Origin: Streptomyces sp. NBC_01244
GTDB lineage: Bacteria; Actinomycetota; Actinomycetes; Streptomycetales; Streptomycetaceae
Direction: 5' to 3'
DNA length: 64,000 nucleotides
Assembly: GCF_035987325.1 (NCBI RefSeq)
Contig: NZ_CP108488.1
Span: 3,534,001-3,598,000, forward strand
Shown: piece after piece, positions 17,154 through 24,539 of the stretch
How positions within the stretch are numbered: the stretch's first letter is position 1
How the letters are laid out: each line of letters opens with the position of its first letter
Position numbers and translations under genes: made by a program
The notes under the pieces: generated by a model
The model's input: only the letters and a program-made list of their open reading frames with translations
What the model was told of the DNA's origin: nothing
The model's database searches: none

Positions 17154-17297
17154 TCATCCCCAGCCGAGATCGTTGGTTACCCGACCCGGACCCGTGGATC
17201 CGGCGAGGTTCGCCGCACCACTGGTCGACGGGGCCAGGAAGACGGTCACCGCGAAAGTTGCCGCAATGGCGATGAGGAAACTCGCTATACGTGGCAT
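17154..17297 (-). CDS. 47-aa exported-peptide-like small protein, first gene of the operon
   Basis: The ORF starts MPRIASFLIAIAATF behind a strong AGGGGCAGG. It has a positively charged N-terminus, a hydrophobic segment of about 18 residues (4-21), a small-residue stretch APSTSGAA that could be a signal-peptidase site, and a short tail ending VTNDLGWG. Its TGA is one base before the ATG of the diiron-oxidase gene, so the two are probably translationally coupled. It may be a membrane mini-protein, a secreted peptide or a precursor peptide for the ATP-grasp enzymes; the sequence alone does not decide. I do not recognise the family. Confidence 0.6.
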   Translation of the reverse strand: MPRIASFLIAIAATFAVTVFLAPSTSGAANLAGSTGPGRVTNDLGWG

Positions 17298-17350
17298 GCT
17301 TGCCTGCCCCTCAAGATGTCTTGCGGTCCGGATCAGCTTCGGCCTCATCC

Positions 17351-17414
17351 TGTCGTTTCCACGACATCCAGAGCCATCCCTTTCTGGGATCATGTTGCCG
17401 CTGGCGAAAACATG
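17351..17414. promoter_or_regulatory. Divergent promoter region with two inverted repeats
   Basis: Only 130 bases separate the operon start (17297) from the regulator start (17428). They hold TGTCGT-tttcc-like spacer-ACGACA (17351-17366, perfect 6-bp arms, 4-bp loop) and CATGTT/AACATG (17391-17396 and 17409-17414). Either could be the operator of the adjacent LuxR-type regulator. No certain -35/-10 boxes were recognised. Confidence 0.4.
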
Positions 17415-17427
17415 ACAGGGGGATGAA

Positions 17428-18429
17428 TTGAACACAATCAGACAAGTCCACCCTTTTCCCGTGCCCCGGCTCACCCCTGCCGGAGATCGTCTTTACCGGT
17501 ACTGCACACAGACACCGGGAACAACGCGCGATACGGCCGCCGCGGCACTCGGCATGACCGCCGGGGAAATAGAGGCGGCCGCGGCGTCCCTGGACACCCT
17601 GGGGCTGCTCAGCACGTGCCCCGTGACCGAGATCTACACCCCGTACCCCGTGGAGCACGCACGCATCAAGATCCTCAACCCGGCGCAGCACAGCCTGAAC
17701 GAGACCCAGACCTTCCTCGATCAACTGCGCGGGGATTTAGATCTGTTGACGCTCACGACGGCGCACCTTCAGGACGACACGGCACTGGAGTTGGTGCCGG
17801 GCGTAGGGGACGTCCGCAAACTCATCGCCGGCCTCGCGGTCGGCTGCCGCACCGAGGTGATGACCTCCCAGCCCGGCGGGGCCCGGGACACGGAGGTGCT
17901 CCAGGAGAGCCTGGAACGCACCGAACGGCTGCTGGAACGCGGCGTCCGCATGCGGACGCTGTACCAGCACACGGCCCGGTTCAGCCCGGCCACCGCGTCC
18001 TTTGTCGAGCGGGTCGCGCCGCTCGGAGCGGAGGTGTGCACGCTCGCACACGGTTTTCCGCGCTGCATCATCTTCGACAAGGAAGTGGCGATCTTGCCGC
18101 TTTCGGACGGCTCCCACGGTGCGGTGGTAACGAAAAACAGCCACCTTGTCTCATTCCTCGTGGAGGCCTACGAGCGGGCCTGGAGCGCCGCCGAGAAATT
18201 CACCTCGGACGACGACCGGCCGGCCCGCGCGGCCATTACCTCGGATATTCAGCAGACGATCGTCTCGCTGCTCATCCAGGGCGAGTCGGACAACCGAATA
18301 GCGCATGTGGTCGGAATATCGTTGCGAAATTGTCAACGCCACATTGCGAACATCATGAAGAGCATCGGAGCCCGCAACCGGCTGCACGCCGGATATCTGC
18401 TGGGCAAAGAGCCTTTCAACGGTGTCTGA
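17428..18429 (+). CDS. LuxR-type regulator with N-terminal winged-helix and PLD-like sensor (putative pathway activator)
   Basis: The 333-aa protein has three parts. An N-terminal winged helix of TrmB type (DTAAAALGMTAGEIEAAAAS, then LDTLGLL) is followed by a middle domain (about 90-255) and a C-terminal LuxR helix-turn-helix (LLIQGESDNRIAHVVGISLR, then CQRHIANIMKSIGARNR). The TTG start follows AGGGGGATGAA; no better start exists. It is transcribed divergently from the hyp-containing operon and is the natural candidate for its activator. Codon 104 is TTA (GDLDLL segment), so it is probably bldA-dependent. Several codons here end in A/T, unlike the neighbouring core genes, which fits horizontal transfer. 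Confidence 0.85.
   Translation: MNTIRQVHPFPVPRLTPAGDRLYRYCTQTPGTTRDTAAAALGMTAGEIEAAAASLDTLGLLSTCPVTEIYTPYPVEHARIKILNPAQHSLNETQTFLDQLRGDLDLLTLTTAHLQDDTALELVPGVGDVRKLIAGLAVGCRTEVMTSQPGGARDTEVLQESLERTERLLERGVRMRTLYQHTARFSPATASFVERVAPLGAEVCTLAHGFPRCIIFDKEVAILPLSDGSHGAVVTKNSHLVSFLVEAYERAWSAAEKFTSDDDRPARAAITSDIQQTIVSLLIQGESDNRIAHVVGISLRNCQRHIANIMKSIGARNRLHAGYLLGKEPFNGV
17737..17739 (+). promoter_or_regulatory. TTA leucine codon 104 in the LuxR-type regulator (likely bldA-dependent)
   Basis: The in-frame TTA lies 309 bases after the TTG start, within ggg gat tta gat ctg. TTA codons in Streptomyces cluster regulators are a classic bldA control point. Confidence 0.9.
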
Positions 18430-18490
18430 CCCTCCGTTCGCCCGGGTCACGGGTCCGGCCCGGGCGGCCGGGGAGCCGGAAGCGTTCCCA

Positions 18491-19432
18491 CTAGCGACCG
18501 CCCGCGACCGGAAGCGGAACCGCGCCGGGGGCGGGTGCGGGCGCCTCCGCGCCCTGCACCGCCGCCGCGGGTCGTGACTTCGAGGGCACCAGTGAGGTCA
18601 CCGCCACCCCGCCGACCAGCAGGACGGCCGCCACCCAGCGCAGCCCGCTCACGCCCTCCCCGAGCACCAGGGCCGCCGAGCTCATCCCGAAGACCGGCAC
18701 CAGCAGCGAGAAGGGTGCCACCGAGGAGGCGGGATAGGTGCGCAGCAGGAACCCCCACGCCCCGAAGCCGAACACCGTGGTGATCCAGGCGAGGTAGAGG
18801 ATGACCCCGACCCCGCTCCAGTCGAGCCCGCGCAGCGCCGCCAGGTCCCGCTCCGGACCCTCCAGCAGGAGCGAGAGCCCCGCCAGCGGCAGCACGGGCA
18901 CCACGCTCACCCACACCATGAAGTTCAGCGCGTCGGGCGGGGAGGCCTTGCGGGTCAGCACGTTGGAGACGCCCCAGCACGCGGCGGCGGCGATCACCAT
19001 GACGAAGCCCAGCGCCGGCCCGGAGGCGCCCTCGTCCACGGCGGCCACGGCGATCCCCGCGAAGGCCACGGCCATGCCCGCGATCCGCAGCCGGCCCGGC
19101 CGTTCCCTGAGCACGACGGCCGCGAACACGGCCGTGAACACCGCCTGCGCCTGGAGGACCAGCGAGGACAGTCCTGCCGGCATCCCGTTGTCCATCCCGG
19201 AGAACAGCAGCCCGAACTTCGCGATGCCGAGGACCACGCCGACCGCGATCACCCACTTCCACGCCACCTTGGGCCGGCCGACGAAGAACACCGCGGGCAG
19301 GGCGGCGACCAGGAAGCGCAGGGCGGACAGCAGCAGCGGAGGGAAGGATCCGAGTCCGAACTCGATGACGACGAAGTTGAAACCCCAGACCGCGGCTACG
19401 AGGACCGCGAGGGCGGTGTGCATGGGTCGCAT
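18491..19432 (-). CDS. EamA-family transporter (DMT exporter)
   Basis: The 313-aa protein has about ten hydrophobic helices in two EamA repeats. Repeat one opens with LAVLVAAVWGFNFVVIEFGL and includes VLQAQAVFTAVFA; repeat two has AAAACWGVSNVLTRKA and ends in VLLVGGVAVTSL. The tail is Pro/Ala-rich. Such proteins export amino acids and other small metabolites (RhtA/YdcZ group). The start could be the ATG at 19432 or the one at 19423; neither has a clear ribosome-binding site. It faces a LysR gene divergently, the usual arrangement for a regulator and its exporter target. Confidence 0.85.
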   Translation of the reverse strand: MRPMHTALAVLVAAVWGFNFVVIEFGLGSFPPLLLSALRFLVAALPAVFFVGRPKVAWKWVIAVGVVLGIAKFGLLFSGMDNGMPAGLSSLVLQAQAVFTAVFAAVVLRERPGRLRIAGMAVAFAGIAVAAVDEGASGPALGFVMVIAAAACWGVSNVLTRKASPPDALNFMVWVSVVPVLPLAGLSLLLEGPERDLAALRGLDWSGVGVILYLAWITTVFGFGAWGFLLRTYPASSVAPFSLLVPVFGMSSAALVLGEGVSGLRWVAAVLLVGGVAVTSLVPSKSRPAAAVQGAEAPAPAPGAVPLPVAGGR

Positions 19433-19489
19433 GACCCGAGCATCGGCTCATCAACCGTTTAGCACCAGCGCCAATGTCTTCAGGGTCGG

Positions 19490-19506
19490 ATGTAGCAATG
19501 CTTCAT
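19490..19506. promoter_or_regulatory. Candidate LysR-type operator between eamA-like and lysR-like genes
   Basis: ATG-N11-CAT dyad, atgtagcaatgcttcat, in the 175-base divergent intergenic region. LysR-type boxes are short interrupted dyads with a T-N11-A core. The right part of the gap also holds repeated gacgcgggcccg units. Confidence 0.3.
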
Positions 19507-19607
19507 CCAGGGTTCCGCGGCGCCGGCCGACGCGGGCCCGAAGCCGACCGACGCGGGCCCGACGCGGGCCCGGCCCGATCCGGACGGCACGCCCTAAGCT
19601 GACCGGC

Positions 19608-20564
19608 ATGCTCGACCTCTCCCGGCTGCGCGCCCTGCACGCCGTCTCCGTCCACGGCTCGGTCGGCGCCGCCGCGGCCGCCCTCGGGTACACCCCCTCC
19701 GCCGTCTCCCAGCAGATCGCCAAGCTGGAACGGGAAACCCGCACCACTCTGCTCGAACGCCACGGCCGCGGGGTCGCCCTCACCGAGGAGGCCAAACTGC
19801 TGGCCGAGACGGCCCAGCAGCTGATGGCCATCTCCGAGCAGGCCGAGACCGCGCTGGAGGAGTCCCGCGGCCAGCCCATCGGCCGGCTGCGGGTCGCCGC
19901 CTTCGCCTCGGCCGCCCGCGGCCTGCTCCCCGGGGTCCTCGCGGACCTGGCCCACCGTCACCCGGCCCTGGAAGTACGGCTCACCGAGATCAATCCCCAT
20001 CTCTCGATGGACCTGGTCTCGCGCGGGGTCACCGACCTGGCCGTCACCCACGACTGGGACATCGCACCGCTGCCCGCCCCCGAAGGCGTGGAGCAGGCCG
20101 TGATCGGGGACGACCGCTGCGACCTCCTCGTGCCCGCCGGGCACCCCTTCACCTCCCGCACCGTCATCCACCGCTCGGACCTGGGCGGGCAGCGCTGGGT
20201 CTGCCAGCCGCCCGGCCGCGTCTGCCACGACTGGCTGGTGCGGACCCTGCGCACGGCCGGGTTCGAGCCCGACATCACGCACGTCGCCGAGGAGAACCAC
20301 ACCATCGTCTCGCTGGTCGCCGCCGGACTCGGGGTGGCCGTCGTACCGCGGCTGGGCACCGGGACGCTGCCGCCCGGCGCGGTGGCCGTACCGCTGGAGC
20401 CGGGCCCCGTACGCCGGTTGTACGCCCTGTGGCGGACCGGGGCGGCCCGCCGGCCGGCGATCACCGAGGCCGTACGGACCCTGCGCGAGCACTGGCCCCG
20501 AGTCGCACCCCGTACGGGGGACTCCGCGAGTGTCCCCCGCGCCCAAGGCCCCGCCCCGCAGTAG
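19608..20564 (+). CDS. LysR-family transcriptional regulator
   Basis: The 318-aa protein starts MLDLSRLRALHAVSVHGSVG. The N-terminal helix-turn-helix is ALGYTPSAVSQQIAKLE, and the substrate-binding domain begins near IGRLRVAAFASAARGLLPGV and includes SLVAAGLGVAVVPRLG. It is divergent from the EamA exporter gene and most likely regulates it. Its inducer is unknown. The stop is 10 bases before the next gene's start on the same strand. Confidence 0.9.
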   Translation: MLDLSRLRALHAVSVHGSVGAAAAALGYTPSAVSQQIAKLERETRTTLLERHGRGVALTEEAKLLAETAQQLMAISEQAETALEESRGQPIGRLRVAAFASAARGLLPGVLADLAHRHPALEVRLTEINPHLSMDLVSRGVTDLAVTHDWDIAPLPAPEGVEQAVIGDDRCDLLVPAGHPFTSRTVIHRSDLGGQRWVCQPPGRVCHDWLVRTLRTAGFEPDITHVAEENHTIVSLVAAGLGVAVVPRLGTGTLPPGAVAVPLEPGPVRRLYALWRTGAARRPAITEAVRTLREHWPRVAPRTGDSASVPRAQGPAPQ

Positions 20565-20574
20565 CGTCCGGCGC

Positions 20575-22437
20575 GTGCCGAACCACGCCTCCCGCCGGAC
20601 CCTGCTCACCGTGGCCGCCGTGGCCGCCGCCACCGCTGCCGGGGCCGCGTCCGCCGCGGTGGGCCCCGACCGGAACCCAGACGGCCCGGCCCCCGACGAC
20701 CCCCGGCCGGGCGATCGCGCACCGAAGCACACCCCGGCCCCGCGGGTCCGGCCGCACGAGACGATGGCGCGCATGAGCCTGGCCGAACTGGTCGGGCAGC
20801 TCTTCGTATCGCGGGCGTACGGGCACGCGGCTACCGAGCCCGACCCCGAGGACGCCGCGCTCAATCAGCAGGCGTTCGGGGTGCGCACCCCCGCCGAACT
20901 GGTCGCCCGCTACCACCTCGGCGGGATCGTCTACTTCGGCTGGGCCCACAACTCCCGCTCCCCTCGCCAGATCGCCGAGCTGTCCGCCGGGCTCCAGCGT
21001 GCGGCCACGGACTCCGGAGCGGGCGTCCCGCTGCTGCTCTCCATCGACCAGGAACACGGCGCCGTGGCCCGCGTGGGACGGCCCGCGACCCTGCTCCCGG
21101 GCGCCATGGCGCTGGGGGCCCTGGCCCTGGGGACGGGCGGGTCCACCGCCGAGGCCCGCCGGGCCGCGCGCATCGCGGGCGCCGAGCTGGCGGCCATGGG
21201 CATCCGGCACAACTACGCCCCGGTGGCGGACGTGAACGTCGATCCCGCCAACCCGGTCATCGGCGTACGGTCCTTCGGCGCCGACCCGCACGCCGTGGCG
21301 GCCCTGGTCTCCGCCCAGATCCGCGGCTATCAGGGCGCCGGGGTGGCCGCCACGGCGAAGCACTTCCCGGGGCACGGGGACACCGGCACCGACAGCCACG
21401 TCGGGCTGCCGCTGATGAAGCACACGCGCGCGCAGTGGGAGGAGCTGGACGAGCCGCCGTTCCGGGCCGCCGTGGAGGCGGGCGTGGACGTGGTGATGAC
21501 GGCGCACATCGTCTTCCCCGCGCTCGACCCCTCGGGGGATCCGGCGACCCTCTCGCGGCCCATCGTCACCGGGATCCTGCGCGAACGCCTGGGCTTCCGC
21601 GGGGTGGTGGTCACCGACGCCCTCGACATGGCCGGGGTCCGCCAGAAGTACGGGGACGACCGGGTCCCGGTGCTGGCCCTGAAGGCGGGCTGCGACCAGC
21701 TGCTGAACCCGCCGGACCTGGGGCTGGCCGTCCGCAGCGTGCTGGCGGCCGTGGAGTCGGGCGAGCTGACGCGGGCCCGGATCGAGGAGTCGGTGCTGCG
21801 GATCCTGGAACTGAAGGCCCGACGGGGCCTGTTCGACGCGCCTGCGCGGGACGCGGACGCGGCGCGGGCGATGGACACGGTGGACGCGACCGTCGGCATC
21901 CCCGCGCACCTGGCGGCCGCCGGGGAGATCGCGGACCGTACGACGACCCTGCTGGCCAATCCGGTGGGGCTGCTCCCGCTGGATCCGGCGGACCGGCCGG
22001 TGCTCCTGGTCACCGGGACCGACCCGGTCTCCCCCACGGGTACGACGGGACCCCCTACCGCGGTACTGGCCCGGGAGCTGTCCGCGCTGGGCTGCCGGGC
22101 GACGGCCCTGCCGCCCGCGCGTGCGGTGGCGGCCGCCCCCGGAAACGCGGCCGTGCTCGTGTGCACGTACAACGTCCCCGAGGGCGAGAGTCCGCAGCGC
22201 GAGCTGGTCACCCGACTGCTGGCCACCGGGGTGCCGGTGGTCCTGGTGGCGATCCGCAACCCCTACGACCCGGCCCGGCTGCCGGCCTGCGCGGCCGAAC
22301 TGGCCACCTACACCTGGACGGACGTGGAGCTGCGGGCGGCGGCCCGGGTGGTCACCGGGACCGTACGCCCCATGGGGCGCCTGCCGGTTCCGGTTCCGGG
22401 CCGCTACCCGCTGGGCCACGGGCTGGCGTACGGGTAA
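20575..22437 (+). CDS. Secreted glycoside hydrolase family 3 (beta-N-acetylglucosaminidase-like)
   Basis: The 620-aa protein has the NagZ-type GH3 signature KHFPGHGDTGTDSH (about residue 260), whose His-Asp pair acts as acid/base in this group, and the nucleophile region VVVTDALDMAGV (about 348). An N-terminal SRRTLLTVAAVAAATAAGA looks like a Tat-type signal peptide, so it should act outside the cell on N-acetylglucosamine-containing glycans. I chose the GTG at 20575 because it gives a normal signal peptide; the GTG at 20530 would overlap the LysR gene. A second, less conserved C-terminal domain (about 440-620) is present. Confidence 0.88.
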   Translation: MPNHASRRTLLTVAAVAAATAAGAASAAVGPDRNPDGPAPDDPRPGDRAPKHTPAPRVRPHETMARMSLAELVGQLFVSRAYGHAATEPDPEDAALNQQAFGVRTPAELVARYHLGGIVYFGWAHNSRSPRQIAELSAGLQRAATDSGAGVPLLLSIDQEHGAVARVGRPATLLPGAMALGALALGTGGSTAEARRAARIAGAELAAMGIRHNYAPVADVNVDPANPVIGVRSFGADPHAVAALVSAQIRGYQGAGVAATAKHFPGHGDTGTDSHVGLPLMKHTRAQWEELDEPPFRAAVEAGVDVVMTAHIVFPALDPSGDPATLSRPIVTGILRERLGFRGVVVTDALDMAGVRQKYGDDRVPVLALKAGCDQLLNPPDLGLAVRSVLAAVESGELTRARIEESVLRILELKARRGLFDAPARDADAARAMDTVDATVGIPAHLAAAGEIADRTTTLLANPVGLLPLDPADRPVLLVTGTDPVSPTGTTGPPTAVLARELSALGCRATALPPARAVAAAPGNAAVLVCTYNVPEGESPQRELVTRLLATGVPVVLVAIRNPYDPARLPACAAELATYTWTDVELRAAARVVTGTVRPMGRLPVPVPGRYPLGHGLAYG

Positions 22438-22474
22438 GTCCCCGCACCCCTCCCGCGGCCCCACTGCGGAGCCG

Positions 22475-23944
22475 CTACGGGCGCAGCATCGGCTCGCGCT
22501 CGATGTCGCGCTGGTCGAGCTGCGCGTCCGGCTTCGCCAGGGGCGCGGCCTTCGCCGCACCGGTGGACCCGGCGGCCGGGGCCACTCCGGCCCACTGCAG
22601 GATCTTCGCGGTGGCCAGCGCCTTCTCGGCCTCCATGAGCTTGGAGACGTTGGCCCCGTGGTTGGCGCCCGGAGCGGTCATCACGTAGCTGTCGCGGGCC
22701 CCGTAGCCGAGGTGGAACGGTTCGGCACCCCACGGGTCGTTCTGCCCGTAGACGAAGAGCATCTGGTGGGCGTTGTTCTTCACCCAGGTGTCGACGTCCC
22801 GCATCGCCGCCGGCTGGAAGGTCATCGGGATGTCGCGGGGCACGAAGTTGCGCGGCGGCTGGTAGCCGTAGCGGCTGAGGTTGCCCAGGTGGGGCTGCTT
22901 GATGTCGGGGGAACCGAGCTGGGTGCCCGCCTGGTAGTAGTACGGCGTGTACGTCTCCAGGCCCTGGTCGGCGTAGGCCGAGAAGCCGGAGATCGCGTCG
23001 ATCGTGTCCCAGATCTCCTGGTCGGTCGCGGTGGCGGCGGCCGGGATCGTGGCGCAGTCGGCGAGCAGGCTGTACTGCCAGAAGGCCCACACGTAGTCGA
23101 GCACGACGGCCTCGTAGGCCTTGTCGAGGTTGCCGACGGTGGTGAAGGTCCAGCCGTTCTCGGCGGCGGCGACCGCGTACTTGGCCTCCAGCGGCTCGCG
23201 GCGCACGAGCGCCTCGCGCTGCACCGCGTTCAGCTTGTCGCGGCACTCCTTGGTGCCGACCTTGGCGAAGAACCGGTCGTAGGCCGAGTCCTCCTTGTTC
23301 ACCACGTCGTTGGGGGCGACGTACGCCACCACGCCGTCCATGTCGCGCGGGTAGAAGCGCTCGAAGTAGGTGGCGGTCATGCCGCCCTTGCTGCCGCCCG
23401 TGGAGAGCCAGTTCTTCTTGTAGACCTTCTTCAGGGCGGTGAAGACGCGGTGCTGGTCACTGGCGGCCTGCCAGATGTCGAGGTTCGCCCAGTTGGCCGG
23501 GTCGGGGCGGGACGGGGTGAAGAAACGGTACTCCAGCGACACCTGGTTGCCGTCGATTATGGTCGTCGGCTCGCTGCGGCGCGGGTTGGTGTTGACGTTG
23601 TAGCCGGAGGTGAAGAACACCGTGGGCCGCGTGACGTCCTTGTGCAGCAGGGTCAGGCGCTGCTTGAAGGTGCCCTTCCACGGCGCGCGGTGATCGACCG
23701 GCTGCTCGTAGTTCAGTACGAAGAAGCGGTAGCCGGGGTACGGCTTCTCCTCGATCAGGCTCATCCCCGGGATCGCGAGGATCCGGTCCTTGATGTCTTC
23801 CGTGGCGGCCTTGGCATCCGTGGCGGTGGCATCCGTGACGGCGGACGGTTCCGCGGCGGTGGCCGCTTGCGCCGTGGTGCCGGCCGCACCCACGGTGCCG
23901 ATCAGCACCGCGAGCGACAGCAGCCATCCGAGCTTCTTGCGCAT
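22475..23944 (-). CDS. Secreted S37-family (PS-10) peptidase, tripeptidyl aminopeptidase-like
   Basis: The 489-aa protein begins with a Sec signal peptide (MRKKLGWLLSLAVLIGTVGA, cleavage near AQA-AT). It is an alpha/beta-hydrolase type serine peptidase: the nucleophile Ser185 is in STGGSKGGMTA, the Asp in YGQNDPWGAEP, and the His in PGANHGANVSK. This layout fits Streptomyces S37 aminopeptidases, which release tripeptides in the medium. It is convergent with the GH3 gene. Confidence 0.9.
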   Translation of the reverse strand: MRKKLGWLLSLAVLIGTVGAAGTTAQAATAAEPSAVTDATATDAKAATEDIKDRILAIPGMSLIEEKPYPGYRFFVLNYEQPVDHRAPWKGTFKQRLTLLHKDVTRPTVFFTSGYNVNTNPRRSEPTTIIDGNQVSLEYRFFTPSRPDPANWANLDIWQAASDQHRVFTALKKVYKKNWLSTGGSKGGMTATYFERFYPRDMDGVVAYVAPNDVVNKEDSAYDRFFAKVGTKECRDKLNAVQREALVRREPLEAKYAVAAAENGWTFTTVGNLDKAYEAVVLDYVWAFWQYSLLADCATIPAAATATDQEIWDTIDAISGFSAYADQGLETYTPYYYQAGTQLGSPDIKQPHLGNLSRYGYQPPRNFVPRDIPMTFQPAAMRDVDTWVKNNAHQMLFVYGQNDPWGAEPFHLGYGARDSYVMTAPGANHGANVSKLMEAEKALATAKILQWAGVAPAAGSTGAAKAAPLAKPDAQLDQRDIEREPMLRP

Positions 23945-24028
23945 TCACACTCCCCAAAAGTTCACATCGGTCGCCGTGAACCTAGCCGGGGGAACATGCG
24001 GCTGAACAGACCTAGTTGGGCCGCTCCA

Positions 24029-24442
24029 TCAGCAAAGGATCCAGCCGGAATCCACTGATCCGGACCCCACGCTCCCCTTTACATACACGCAGCGGTTGAT
24101 CGAGTGGACCCCGACGGGGCCGGCGTACCGGGTGAATCGCCCCGCGTCGCGCACCGGGTAGCCGCCGCGCGGCTGGATGCTCACCGACATCTGCCGCCGC
24201 TGACCGGGCTCCCGGGCGACCGACACCGCGCAGGCCCGGTCGCGCGTCTTGTACACGCGCACCTCCCCCGTGGAGAACGGCAGCGTCCGCACCAGGTTCC
24301 CCGCGCACCAGCCGGTCGCCGCCTGCGCCGGCTGCGCCGTCAGCAGTCCGGCCGCGCCCAGCCACAGCGTCACCGTGATCACCACCGCGCGGGCGGCCCA
24401 TCGCCCGTTCCGGTTCCGCGCCTTCGACACCCTGCCCCCCAT
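24029..24442 (-). CDS. Small secreted protein of unknown function
   Basis: The protein is 137 aa if started at MGGRVSKARNRNG. A basic N-terminus and hydrophobic AVVITVTLWLGAAGLLTA are followed by a likely signal-peptidase site (PAQA-AT). The mature part (about 100 aa) has four cysteines, including the C-terminal residue (GWILC), probably disulphide-bonded. It is rich in Arg/Val/Gly strands. I do not recognise a family. An upstream in-frame ATG at 24457 is possible but falls in an inverted repeat that looks like promoter DNA. Confidence 0.7.
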   Translation of the reverse strand: MGGRVSKARNRNGRWAARAVVITVTLWLGAAGLLTAQPAQAATGWCAGNLVRTLPFSTGEVRVYKTRDRACAVSVAREPGQRRQMSVSIQPRGGYPVRDAGRFTRYAGPVGVHSINRCVYVKGSVGSGSVDSGWILC

Positions 24443-24444
24443 CG

Positions 24445-24477
24445 GTCGTACGTACAACGTGCGTACGTTCGTACGAC
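24445..24477. promoter_or_regulatory. Inverted repeat upstream of the small secreted protein
   Basis: GTCGTACG at 24445-24452 faces CGTACGAC at 24470-24477, perfect 8-bp arms with 17 bases between. The spacer contains further cgtac copies. It lies directly at the gene start and could be an operator. Confidence 0.4.
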
Positions 24478-24539
24478 GCCGGACCCCCTCGAATGGTTGC
24501 GTGGAACAAGAACTCAGCCCGTGGCGCCCGCCCGGCCGG

